50,147 bases of DNA from an uncultured Ruminococcus sp. (GTDB lineage: Bacteria; Bacillota; Clostridia; Oscillospirales; Ruminococcaceae), in the NCBI GenBank assembly GCA_945877315.1, contig CAMCRP010000019.1:1-50147 (forward strand), in the 5' to 3' direction. Shown in pieces: positions 40,866 through 49,163 of the stretch (position 1 is its first letter; every line of letters begins with the position of its first letter). Under the pieces are notes generated by a model that was not told the DNA's origin, made no database searches, and saw only the letters and a list, made by a program, of their open reading frames with translations. A program made the position numbers and the translations under genes.

Positions 40866-41966
40866 ATGCACAAGCTTGAAACAGAGGTCAACAGACTTAT
40901 CGGTGACATTCTTTCCGACTATGAGCAGGGAAGGAATATTGACAATATCCAAACCTTTGACCACCCGAAAAAAGAGGTCATTATTGAGATAATTGACAAG
41001 CTGCGCAACATTATTTTTCCGGGATATTTCAAAAACGGCACCTACCGCATTTATACTATCAGGAACAATATGACCATGCTTTTGGAGGACGTGCTGTATA
41101 ATCTTATCAGGCAGATAACCATAGTGCTGCCCTATAATCCCGAATTTGAAAATGCAAGTGATGAGGACATTTCGGAAGAAGCTGAGCGGCTTGCACTGAA
41201 ATTTCTCGGGACTATCCCCAAAATTCGTGAATATGTTGATACCGACGTTCAGGCGGCATTTGACGGAGATCCTGCCGCATTCAACAAGGACGAGATAATC
41301 TTTTCATACCCCGGACTTTTTGTCGTTATGGTAAACAGAATAGCCCACGAGCTTTATCTGCTGAATATTCCCCTTATCCCGAGAATTATGACGGAATACG
41401 CCCACAGCGTTACGGGCATTGACATTCACCCGGGAGCAACCATAGGCAAATATTTTTTCATTGACCACGGCACGGGAATTGTTATTGGCGAAACCACCGT
41501 TATCGGGGACAATGTGAAGATCTATCAGGGCGTAACTCTGGGTGCGCTGTCCACAAGAGGCGGTCAGAAGCTCAAAAGCAAGAAGCGTCACCCCACTATT
41601 GACGATAATGTCACTATATATTCGGGAGTGTCCATTCTCGGGGGCGAAACCGTTGTTGGAAAGAATGTTGTTGTAGGAGGCAATGCCTTCATTACCAAAT
41701 CTATCCCCGAGGGGGCAAGGGTCAGCATAAAAAATCAGGAGCTTCGCTTCAATTATGACGCAGCTCACCCCGTACAGCGTGCAGAGCTTGAGGTGGACGA
41801 TAGTTGGTTTTATGTGATATGCTCACAAATTGTTGTTCATCAGCGAAAATGGCAAAAGAAAAGACCTTGCAAACGTAGTGTTTACAAGGTCTTTTGGCGG
41901 AGAAGGAGGGATTCGAACCCTCGATGTGCTATTAACACATACACGAGTTCCAGTCGTGCGCCATAA
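40866..41966 (+). CDS. cysE: Serine O-acetyltransferase with apparent stop loss
   Basis: The family part is residues 1-318. An alpha-helical N-terminal domain is followed by a left-handed beta-helix of hexapeptide repeats: GIDIHPGATIGKYFFIDH, GTGIVIGETTVIGDNVKIYQ, GVTLGALSTRGG, NAFITKSIPEGA. It acetylates serine with acetyl-CoA, making the precursor for cysteine. The family part ends with DDSWFYVI (to 41819). There a TGC (41820-41822) replaces what may have been TGA, and the frame runs 48 more codons through the tRNA-Ser terminator and gene to a TAA at 41964. The tail RRRRDSNPRCA is translated tRNA. GGAGGG precedes the ATG. The catalytic part looks whole. Confidence 0.82.
   Translation: MHKLETEVNRLIGDILSDYEQGRNIDNIQTFDHPKKEVIIEIIDKLRNIIFPGYFKNGTYRIYTIRNNMTMLLEDVLYNLIRQITIVLPYNPEFENASDEDISEEAERLALKFLGTIPKIREYVDTDVQAAFDGDPAAFNKDEIIFSYPGLFVVMVNRIAHELYLLNIPLIPRIMTEYAHSVTGIDIHPGATIGKYFFIDHGTGIVIGETTVIGDNVKIYQGVTLGALSTRGGQKLKSKKRHPTIDDNVTIYSGVSILGGETVVGKNVVVGGNAFITKSIPEGARVSIKNQELRFNYDAAHPVQRAELEVDDSWFYVICSQIVVHQRKWQKKRPCKRSVYKVFWRRRRDSNPRCAINTYTSSSRAP
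41859..41895 (-). terminator. Terminator of the tRNA-Ser gene
   Basis: Perfect 11-bp stem AAAAGACCTTG / CAAGGTCTTTT, followed on the minus strand by CTTTTGCC. Its 5' arm begins at the encoded CCA of the tRNA. Confidence 0.75.
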
Positions 41967-41987
41967 ACCGGGCTAGGCGACTTCTCC
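41895..41987 (-). tRNA. tRNA-Ser (anticodon GGA)
   Basis: Minus strand, 93 nt with CCA encoded. Acceptor GGAGAAG/CTTCTCC, D-arm GCC..GGC, anticodon stem ACGA/TCGT around CTGGAAC (anticodon GGA), a long class II variable arm typical of Ser, and T-arm GAGGGTTCGAATCCCTC. The discriminator base is G, as required for Ser. Promoter TTGACA-17-TATAAT at 42018-42046. Confidence 0.95.
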
Positions 41988-42017
41988 ATAGCTTGTTTAT
42001 CTTCAAGCGACTATTAT

Positions 42018-42046
42018 ATTATATCAGAATTTATTGTAATTGTCAA
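42018..42046 (-). promoter_or_regulatory. Promoter of the tRNA-Ser gene
   Basis: On the minus strand TTGACA (42046-42041), 17-nt spacer, TATAAT (42023-42018). Confidence 0.8.
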
Positions 42047-42129
42047 GGATTTTTGATTCGTCAAAATTAACAATTATGCAAGATTATTTGACAATGCTAA
42101 TGTGCAAATTTCCGCAAAAGCAAATCCTG

Positions 42130-42158
42130 TTGACTATTGCCCGAAAATGTGATATAAT
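42130..42158 (+). promoter_or_regulatory. Promoter of pyrE
   Basis: TTGACT (42130-42135), 17-nt spacer, TATAAT (42153-42158); AAAGGA precedes the ATG at 42203. No obvious PyrR-type leader is present in the short UTR. Confidence 0.75.
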
Positions 42159-42202
42159 GAAAAAAACTGCGGAATCGTAAACGGTTCGGAAAGGATAGAA
42201 AA

Positions 42203-42856
42203 ATGAGCTACAAGGACGAATTTATCAAGTTTATGGTGGAAAGCGGAGTGCTGACCTTCGGAGATTTTACCCTGAAAAGCGGCAGAAAGGCACCCTATTT
42301 CATCAACACGGGAAACTATAAAACAGGTGCACAGCTGGCAAAGCTGGGTGAATTTTACGCTGAGTGCATCAAGGAAAACGGCATTGAGGCGGACACGCTG
42401 TTCGGTCCTGCTTACAAGGGGATTCCACTGTCCGTTTCTGCCTGCACGGCTCTGTTCAACAAGTTCGGCATTGACGTGAACTACTGCTTCGACCGCAAGG
42501 AAGCCAAGGATCACGGCGAGGGCGGAATGTTCGTAGGCAAGCAGCTGACCGACGGCGAAAAGGTGGTTATCATTGAGGACGTTATGACCTCGGGCAAGGC
42601 TCTGCGTGAGGTTATGCCCAAGCTGACCGCCGCAGCAAAGGTGAATGTTACGGGTATGGTCATCACCGTTGACAGAATGGAAAAGGGTCAGGGGGAGATG
42701 AGCGCCGTTCAGGAGGCTTACAGGGATTTCGGCGTTAAGGTGTATTCCATCGTTACCATCAATGACATTATTGACTCTATTGAAAGAGGAGTTATTGGCT
42801 TCTCTGAATATCTTGACAAGATGAAGGAATACCGTTCGGTTTACGGTGTGAACTGA
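42203..42856 (+). CDS. pyrE: Orotate phosphoribosyltransferase
   Basis: 217 residues, normal length. Opens FMVESGVLTFGDFTLKSGR, then FGPAYKGIPL, RKEAKDHGEGG (flexible catalytic loop) and the PRPP-binding VVIIEDVMTSGKA. It joins orotate to PRPP in pyrimidine synthesis. A stand-alone gene with its own promoter and terminator, away from other pyr genes in this window. Intact. Confidence 0.94.
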   Translation: MSYKDEFIKFMVESGVLTFGDFTLKSGRKAPYFINTGNYKTGAQLAKLGEFYAECIKENGIEADTLFGPAYKGIPLSVSACTALFNKFGIDVNYCFDRKEAKDHGEGGMFVGKQLTDGEKVVIIEDVMTSGKALREVMPKLTAAAKVNVTGMVITVDRMEKGQGEMSAVQEAYRDFGVKVYSIVTINDIIDSIERGVIGFSEYLDKMKEYRSVYGVN

Positions 42857-42874
42857 TTTTTTATAAGGACGTGT

Positions 42875-42908
42875 AAAGCCGTCCCCGAGGTGTTTCGGGG
42901 GCGGCTTT
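42875..42908 (+). terminator. Terminator of pyrE
   Basis: AAAGCCGTCCCCGA and TCGGGGGCGGCTTT form a 14-bp stem with one G-U; the T-run is within the 3' arm. Confidence 0.7.
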
Positions 42909-42992
42909 CGATAGTTGTGCAGATTGGGATTTTGAGCGTATGCCATATCGTCATAGTTGGTTTTTTACCTGACAATCTAAAATGAAAAATAC

Positions 42993-43613
42993 TTACCTTA
43001 CTTCATCAGCACGGAGTTCAATCGCAACCATCATATCACATATTTCGGGAGATATGGTTTTATCAACCTCGTAATGGTAAGTTTTTTCCTTTAATACTTT
43101 TATCAGTTCATCCTCATAATTAAAACAATCATAAGGAAAATAGCTCCAATGATACGGAAATTCCTTTTGAGAATTTTTTCGTGTGTTTTCTCTTTTAACG
43201 CTTAAAATTTCCATATGCTTCAAATCCGCACTTAGGAACCCATTTATATCTTCTAAAATATAGTGAGTATGGACGGACATATTCCATGCTTCTTCGGAAT
43301 TTAATTTTATAAAATTCTGTTTGTGCATATCATAATTTTGAAGCGTATCCTGACAAAATCTCTCATACAGATCCTCATCACCGAAAAGCTTCGCAAGCAG
43401 TGCTAAGTTCAATGATTCTATTACCTTATCTGCACTCGGATATTCCTTGCTTTTTTCCGAAAAATTCAGTAATCGGTTGCTTATTTCCGCAAGCTGATAT
43501 GCTTCATAAATCGTTATATCTTTTTGTGATAATGCACTTTGAACAAAATTAAGCAGCTCCATACCTAAGCTGTCCTTACTGCAGCATTCATTGATTTTTT
43601 GAAGTATCGTCAT
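42993..43613 (-). CDS. Hypothetical protein
   Basis: 206 residues from ATG 43613, which has AAGGAAGT about 7 nt upstream; a longer start at 43640 lacks support. Mostly helical, no signal peptide, contains CDMMVAIELRADEV at the C-terminus. No family recognised. Base composition is more AT-rich than its neighbours, and a 103-bp palindromic element lies just upstream, so it may be a more recent arrival. Function unknown. Confidence 0.65.
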   Translation of the reverse strand: MTILQKINECCSKDSLGMELLNFVQSALSQKDITIYEAYQLAEISNRLLNFSEKSKEYPSADKVIESLNLALLAKLFGDEDLYERFCQDTLQNYDMHKQNFIKLNSEEAWNMSVHTHYILEDINGFLSADLKHMEILSVKRENTRKNSQKEFPYHWSYFPYDCFNYEDELIKVLKEKTYHYEVDKTISPEICDMMVAIELRADEVR

Positions 43614-43691
43614 AGTATACACTTCCTTACTTTTCACCATTTTGAGGCGATAATGCTTTTGATTTTATGTCAACGGTTATTGTATTCTATT

Positions 43692-43794
43692 ATACTAATC
43701 TCCAATGAAGGTGTAGACAAAAAATCTGCACAAAACCCATAAGCACAAGCTTTTTCACAGATTTTTTGTCCACTTTCTAATCAGAGATTAGTAT
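43692..43794. repeat. 103-bp palindromic MITE-like element, copy 2
   Basis: Ends ATACTAATCTC and GAGATTAGTAT with inner arms GACAAAAAATCTG/CAGATTTTTTGTC. Same length and end motif (ATACTAA...TTAGTAT) as the copy at 17244-17346, and the central AACCCATAAGCACAAG matches that copy's AACCATATACGCAAG. Confidence 0.65.
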
Positions 43795-43828
43795 TAGAAC
43801 AAGCGCGCAGTCAATTAACAAAATAAAA

Positions 43829-44326
43829 TCAAGCTTGACATTCAATATGTAATTCTTTTAAATAATGCTCATCGGTTGAATTATCTTGATTCATTTCGTA
43901 CAAATAAATATGATATATCCCAACGAGTTCGGGTTCAAAATCATTTTCATCATAGTAAGATAATCCCAATTGATATAAATTTCCCGATGTGGTTTTTATA
44001 GATTTACAGCTTCTGCCCAAATCCATTTTTGTTTTACCGTCATCACTCCATTTTCCATCGCCGCTGATATATCCGTTTTCGTATGAAATAACATCACCCT
44101 CAATAAAATCAAAGGTTTGTTCAATTTGCTCTCTGATGTTCGGAGTTTCCTGTAACTTTTTACACAGCATATTATAAATAGCATCGGTATTTCTTTCCTG
44201 TATGTATTGCAGAACAAATTCTGCATTTGTCTTTTCGGGTTCTTTCGATAAAAAGCTGCACGAGGATAATGCTGCTGTCACAGCAACCGATGTTATTGCA
44301 GAAATTATTTTCTTGATTTTTGTCAT
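43829..44326 (-). CDS. Predicted lipoprotein, DUF5104-like
   Basis: 165 residues from ATG 44326 (GTGGGGAAAAGT upstream). Residues 1-22 form a lipoprotein signal with a lipobox ALSSC, so Cys is lipidated and the protein is anchored outside the membrane. The rest is a small alpha/beta domain with NTDAIYNMLCKKLQ and FDFIEGDVISYENGYISGDG, patterns seen in DUF5104 lipoproteins of Ruminococcaceae; family assignment is tentative. Function unknown. AT-rich like the gene at 42993. Confidence 0.7.
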   Translation of the reverse strand: MTKIKKIISAITSVAVTAALSSCSFLSKEPEKTNAEFVLQYIQERNTDAIYNMLCKKLQETPNIREQIEQTFDFIEGDVISYENGYISGDGKWSDDGKTKMDLGRSCKSIKTTSGNLYQLGLSYYDENDFEPELVGIYHIYLYEMNQDNSTDEHYLKELHIECQA

Positions 44327-44468
44327 ACTTTTCCCCACCATTTCAATATTATCATTGTCAAAAGGTCAAGTGTTCCGTATTGGTTTTTTCATATTATAGC
44401 ATTAAATAATTAAAATGTCAATTGCTTTACGGCGGTATTTATCAAAAATAAAAAACAAATCAAAAAGA

Positions 44469-44500
44469 ACGCCAAAGTCATCATCACGACCTTGGCGTTC
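44469..44500 (-). terminator. Terminator of the glk/pmi unit
   Basis: AACGCCAAAG / CCTTGGCGTT stem; on the minus strand it is followed by CTTTTTGA. It lies just past the stop of the gene at 44516. Confidence 0.7.
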
Positions 44501-44515
44501 AACTTTTTCATACAA

Positions 44516-44965
44516 TTATTCGGCAATAACAAAATCCGTCTGTGCCCCCGCAATTTTCCACTTGCCGTTTTCACGGACGAGGATAAAGCTGTAGAAATTC
44601 TCCGTTGCATCGTTATCCCCGCCGTATGCGGTAACGGTGCAGTTGTATATAAATTCGTCCGTTGATAAAATATCTCTGGACTGAAAATCATATTTTACGG
44701 ACAAATCATCGCCGTAGAGGGTGAGAAGCTGCGTTCTGGATCTTTCAAGGTCAGCCAGAAATGCCGCCTTGTCCAGTTCTGCGGAAAGCAGCGGTTCTAT
44801 TTTGTCAATGCTGCCGCTTTTGTATAGCGTAAGCGTTTTTGAGATAAGCTTGCCCTGTCCCGAAAGATAAACAGAAAGGGCAAGCACGGCGGCGAGAATT
44901 ATCAGGGAAAGCCCGAAAAACAGCTTTCCTACGACCTTTCCCGCCTTATTGTTTGTTTCGGACAT
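44516..44965 (-). CDS. Membrane-anchored hypothetical protein
   Basis: 149 residues. One N-terminal membrane helix (about 12-36, KLFFGLSLIILAAVLALSVYL) followed by an extracytoplasmic domain of about 110 residues with an NTF2-like look (YDFQSRDIL..FYSFILVRENGKWKIAG). No firm family. It is the last gene of the unit with the ROK kinase, 18 bp downstream of it. Function unknown; the DUF4878/NTF2-like guess is weak. Confidence 0.65.
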   Translation of the reverse strand: MSETNNKAGKVVGKLFFGLSLIILAAVLALSVYLSGQGKLISKTLTLYKSGSIDKIEPLLSAELDKAAFLADLERSRTQLLTLYGDDLSVKYDFQSRDILSTDEFIYNCTVTAYGGDNDATENFYSFILVRENGKWKIAGAQTDFVIAE

Positions 44966-44983
44966 CTTTATATTTCTCCCGAA

Positions 44984-45934
44984 TTATGAGTTGCCAAGGA
45001 ATGCGGCACCGATAATGCCTGCGTCATTTCCGAGAGCGGCGACCTCGATCCTTGTGTTCTTGTCCAGCATTCTTGTGTAAACTTCCTTTTTAACAAGCTC
45101 TCTCATAGGCACCATAAGGGGGTCACCTTCATTGCAGACACCGCCGCCGATGCAGAGAACATCGGGCTGGAAAATGTTGATAGCGTTGGTGATACCCGCT
45201 GCCAGATACTTGATGTACTTGTCAACGACTTCCTTTGCGGACTTGTCGCCTGCACGCATAGCGTTGAATGCCAGTCTTGCGGACACCTTGCCGTCCTCCG
45301 CTGCCATTTTGTGCATAACGCTTGCGGGGTCGGATTCCATTGCCTCCTTGGTCATACGGATAAGACCTGTTGCAGAGGAGAACACCTCAAAGCAGCCCTT
45401 TCTTCCGCAGGTACACTGAGGACCGTCAACCTCGATAACGATGTGTCCCAGCTCTGCACCTGCAAGGTTTGAGCCTGTGAGGATTTTTCCGTCAACGATA
45501 ATTCCTGCGCCTACGCCTGTTCCCAGAGTAATGCAGACAGCGTCCTTTGCGCCCTTTGCAGCACCTGCAACGAACTCTCCGTATGCAGCGGCATTTGCGT
45601 CATTTGCAACGTAAACGGGCTTGTTGATATGCTCCTGAATATACTTTCTTACGGGAACATCGTGGAAATCAAGGTTGTTGGAGTAGGGGATAGTTCCGTT
45701 GACATTGTCGGCAATACCGGGGGTTCCGATGCCAATCCATTCAACGTCGTCAATGGAAATGCCTGCCTTTTCCGCAGCCTCAATGGACACCTTTGCCATA
45801 TCGTCGCAGATCTCCTTTGCGGGACGGGGGCAGAGGGTCTTGGTGGTAGCCTTTGCGACTATCTCAAAATTCTCGTTTACAACGCCTGCCTTGATGTTTG
45901 TTCCGCCCAAGTCGATACCGATATAATATTTCAT
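44984..45934 (-). CDS. ROK family glucokinase
   Basis: 316 residues. N-terminal ATP motif IGIDLGGTNIKAGVV, sugar-binding YVANDANAAAYGE, GTGVGAGIIVDGKI, and the zinc-binding ROK signature CTCGRKGCFE. It phosphorylates glucose or a related sugar with ATP in the cytoplasm. The start at 45934 has GGAGG 7-8 nt upstream and gives MKYYIGIDLGG; an upstream extension is not supported. It follows pmi by 16 bp in one operon. Substrate glucose is inferred. Confidence 0.92.
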   Translation of the reverse strand: MKYYIGIDLGGTNIKAGVVNENFEIVAKATTKTLCPRPAKEICDDMAKVSIEAAEKAGISIDDVEWIGIGTPGIADNVNGTIPYSNNLDFHDVPVRKYIQEHINKPVYVANDANAAAYGEFVAGAAKGAKDAVCITLGTGVGAGIIVDGKILTGSNLAGAELGHIVIEVDGPQCTCGRKGCFEVFSSATGLIRMTKEAMESDPASVMHKMAAEDGKVSARLAFNAMRAGDKSAKEVVDKYIKYLAAGITNAINIFQPDVLCIGGGVCNEGDPLMVPMRELVKKEVYTRMLDKNTRIEVAALGNDAGIIGAAFLGNS

Positions 45935-45950
45935 AAAAAATTCCTCCAAA

Positions 45951-46895
45951 TCAGACTTTTGTAAGTATAAGCTCGCAGCTGCCCTTAACGGTAAAGCTGC
46001 CTGTGTTTGCGTCAACGAAAATGCTGTCGCCCTTAACTGCCTTTACGCCGTTTATGTCAGCTTCGCCGTCCAGAAGAAGAAGGCTTACGAAGGACTTATC
46101 ATCTGCGTTCAGAACCGCTTCACCGTCAATTTTTACAGAATATGTTGTGAAATATTCGCAGCTTGAAAGAAGCTTTCTTGTGTAACCGTCAAGCTTTTCC
46201 ACGGGAGTTTCGGGATATGCCTTTGCGGGACCCAGAACGGTAACGTCCTTTGCCTTTTCAACGTGAAGCTCTCTGGGCTTGCCGTCCTTTCCGACACGGC
46301 CGTAGTCGTAGATACGGTATGTAGTGTTGGAATTCTGCTGAATTTCCGCAATAAGAATGCCCTTGCCGATAGCGTGGAGCGTTCCCGCTTCGATGAAGAA
46401 AACATCACCCTTTTTCACGGGGACGGAGTTTGTCACCTCAAGCAGAGTGTTGTCCGCAATGCGCTTTGCAAACTCGTCCTTGCTTATCTCCTTCTTGAAG
46501 CCGTAGAGCAGCTCTGCACCCTCGTCGCAGTCAACGATGTACCACATTTCCGTTTTGCCGTATTCGCCTTCAACACGCTGTGCGTACTCATTGTTGGGGT
46601 GGACCTGAACGGAAAGGTTGTCCTTTGCGTCAATAAGCTTAATAAGGATAGGGAAGTTCTCGAACTTATCGCAGTCTGTTCCCAAAACGGCTTTGCCCTT
46701 CTTTTCAATATATTCCGCAAGGGTCAGACCGTCATATTCGCCGCCGCTGATAACGCTTGCGCCGTCCTTATGGCAGGACAGCTCCCAGCTTTCTGCGACC
46801 TTGTCGAAATCGCATTTTTTTCCGAAATCGGTGCGCAGACGTGTTCCGCCCCAGATATAATCCTTAAATGCGGGGGATAGTTTTTGAATTGACAT
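45951..46895 (-). CDS. manA: Mannose-6-phosphate isomerase, class I
   Basis: 314 residues from ATG 46895 with AAGGAAGT upstream. Cupin metal site: VQVHPNNEYA (His), TEMWYIVDC (Glu), and AGTLHAIGKG (His), followed by the C-terminal cupin half. It interconverts mannose-6-phosphate and fructose-6-phosphate. First gene of the unit with the ROK kinase and a small membrane protein. Intact, typical short Bacillota form. Confidence 0.92.
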   Translation of the reverse strand: MSIQKLSPAFKDYIWGGTRLRTDFGKKCDFDKVAESWELSCHKDGASVISGGEYDGLTLAEYIEKKGKAVLGTDCDKFENFPILIKLIDAKDNLSVQVHPNNEYAQRVEGEYGKTEMWYIVDCDEGAELLYGFKKEISKDEFAKRIADNTLLEVTNSVPVKKGDVFFIEAGTLHAIGKGILIAEIQQNSNTTYRIYDYGRVGKDGKPRELHVEKAKDVTVLGPAKAYPETPVEKLDGYTRKLLSSCEYFTTYSVKIDGEAVLNADDKSFVSLLLLDGEADINGVKAVKGDSIFVDANTGSFTVKGSCELILTKV

Positions 46896-46931
46896 TTTAA
46901 TACTTCCTTTCGGGCGCATAATTCTTATTTT

Positions 46932-46960
46932 ATTTTATCACAGTGATGGGATAATGTCAA
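46932..46960 (-). promoter_or_regulatory. Promoter of the manA-ROK kinase operon
   Basis: On the minus strand TTGACA (46960-46955), 17-nt spacer, TAAAAT (46937-46932). The -35 overlaps the end of the upstream kinase frame. Confidence 0.75.
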
Positions 46961-48699
46961 CTGTTTTGGAAAAATACTGATCGGTTGGCTGTTATCGCAT
47001 TTCCGCTTGCATCATAGTCAATATTCTCAATAAGCTTTCCGCTGCTGTCTAAAGTCTGGGTCTTATACCTCTCTCCGTTTCTGAAAAAATCCGCAGTTTG
47101 TGAGCCGTCGATATAGCAGGTGACGATCTGGGATATCTGACTGTTCTGTTCATACCAGGTTATTTTATGACTGCCGTTGTCATAATATTCGATAGTATAA
47201 GTCTTACGGAGCAGCTCATTTTTATCTTCGTCACAGTAGATCACTGCTTCGTTCGTGCGGTCATTTCTTTTAACATATTTAAGATACGGATAATCCGCTC
47301 TGTCATATTCAACGGTTATTATGTATCCATTTTCCGTTATTTCGGGTACGCAGCTTGCAGAGGTTTTGTCAGAAAAAAATGGTAACAAGCTCAAATTCGT
47401 CATTACTGTTGTAATATTCGCAGGGATCCTTTGCACCGTTTGGTTCATACCACATCAGCTGATAGTTTCCTTCGCTGTCGGGCTTTAGCTTTTCACATTT
47501 GACCTTGCCGTTGGGGTGATATTCCAGGATACCGTATTCCTGTTCGGTCTGAGTTTCCGAAACGGTTTCATGTACGGTCGTTTCTTCGGCGGTTGTTATT
47601 ATTTCGGACGAAAATTCTGTCAACGCCGATACACTTTCAGCTTCCGAAACAGAAGTATCTGCAGCTATTGTCGAAACGCTGCCGTCATTTCCCCGAAGAC
47701 TTATGCCGAATATTACAGCAGCGCACAAAACAGCAGCTGCGGCAGCCGTAAACGCAGCCGCCTTGACAGGGAACGCCCTCTTTTCCTCGGAAAGCTCAGA
47801 CTCCATTTCCGCAGCATTTTTGTATCTTGAATTCGGGTCGGCACTCATAGCCTTTGAAATGACATCACGCATATGTGAGGACACATCTATCCCTCGGAAA
47901 TCGGGTCTGCCGCATTGCGGTATACGTCCTGTAAGTATGTAGTAAAGTGAAGTGCCTATTCCGTAAATATCTGTGCGGATATCAATGTATGCTTTCCCGA
48001 TATTCTTTGTTTTCTGCTTTGAAACGTGGCTGTCTGCGGGAGGATAAGTATTGGAGATCAGCTCTGTTTTATCATTTTCGCCCGAATATACCGCTTCTTC
48101 GGCTTCGCTCAAAAACCTTGTTTCCTCGCGGAACTAGTCAATGACCTCGGGGATATTTACAAGGCATTTAAACTGTTCGGGCGCACCAAAATACTGAGAA
48201 CCGCCCTGCACATTGGCAATGCCGTTATCGGCGATAGTACTGATATTGAAATCTATCAGGCAAATATCGTCCTGCGGTGTCAGCATAATATTGGCAGGCT
48301 TAATATCGCTGTGGATAATGGGCGGGATCTGACTGTGCAGATATTTTACGGCGGTGCAAAGCTGCAGAGCATATTTGCGTACCTGTGCTTCGGTAAAGGT
48401 TCTGCCTTCTCCGATAAGCTGCTTGAAATTTTTCCTTCGATAAATTCCATAACGGTATAAACATCGTTTCCGTCCTCGACAAAATCAATGACCTGCGGAA
48501 GGTAATCGTTTTTCAGATTTTTCAGCACATCAACCTCGGAACGGTTGCGAAGTTCGCCCTTTATATCGTCTTTTATGAGCTTTATCGCCACAAATTTACG
48601 CATGCGCTTATGATAGGCTTTATAGATTATTCCGCCGCCTGAGCCAAGGCGATCGGTTATTTCATACGTATCATTTAATACCTGACCGAGATCAATCAT
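46957..48699 (-). pseudogene. Receptor-type Ser/Thr protein kinase, broken by two frameshifts and a TAG
   Basis: Read across lesions this is about 580 codons. ATG 48699 has GGAGG upstream. Kinase: GSGGGIIYKAYHK (P-loop), AIKLIKD (Lys), HSDIKPANI (catalytic Asp), LIDFNIS (DFN in place of DFG), GAPEQF. A membrane helix (VLCAAVIFGISL) and an extracellular domain with short repeats (YDNGSHKITWYEQN, YDASGNAI) follow. Lesions: A5 where A6 keeps frame (T5 on plus, 48429-48433); TAG at 48136-48134 (VID*FREE, CAG likely); T7 where T6 keeps frame (A7 on plus, 47373-47379). As given it makes no full kinase. Sequence between lesions is clean, so damage is recent or a sequence error. Confidence 0.8.
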
Positions 48700-48929
48700 T
48701 TATTTATCCTCCGTGAATCCAATGCTTTTGAGCAGTATCGTATATTAAGAAAATATCAGCCTTTGGTGCAAATTTGCCCGATGTTTTATTGGAACAGCTG
48801 AAAAACATAAATGTCAACTTCAATAAGCGGTTCCCGAATATTGCGAGTATTTCAGCTTTCGAAGGCTGGTCCATTGTTTCATTTTCATTTCAGTTGCTTA
48901 TCACATTTTTCACACAAAGCACTGTTATT

Positions 48930-49099
48930 ATATACTTGTACCAAGGAAATGGTACACCCCCAAACTTATTTATCCGTCCTGTTTACCCCGACAGGAGGAT
49001 ACACGGCGTTGCATACACACCCCGGTATCTTCGCCGAAACCCTAATCCTATATCATATTTTTCGCCCCTGCCGTATACCCCTCGGCGGGGGACTTTTTT
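48930..49099 (+). ncRNA. Candidate structured RNA or repeat with terminator
   Basis: Three stems in order: TGTACCA/TGGTACA (48937-48956); ATCC.TCCTGT/ACAGGAGGAT (48972-49000, one bulge); CCCCTGCCG/CGGCGGGGG (49065-49091, one G-U) followed by TTTTTT (49094-49099). No convincing protein frame is present. A TATTATA-like -10 precedes the first stem; its -35 is weak. The rest of the 464-bp gap 48700-49163 (48700-48930) holds the kinase ribosome-binding site and an unrecognised open stretch. Confidence 0.45.
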
Positions 49100-49118
49100 A
49101 TCTGTCGGGTATTCCAAA

Positions 49119-49157
49119 ATGAGCATAAAGCAAACATCTGCTTGCTTTATGCTCATT
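49119..49157. terminator. Strong inverted repeat downstream of the Rpn tail gene
   Basis: Perfect 16-bp stem AATGAGCATAAAGCAA / TTGCTTTATGCTCATT with a 7-nt loop, just past the stop of the minus-strand gene at 49164. Likely terminator, though the T-run is short. Confidence 0.65.
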
Positions 49158-49163
49158 AACAGT

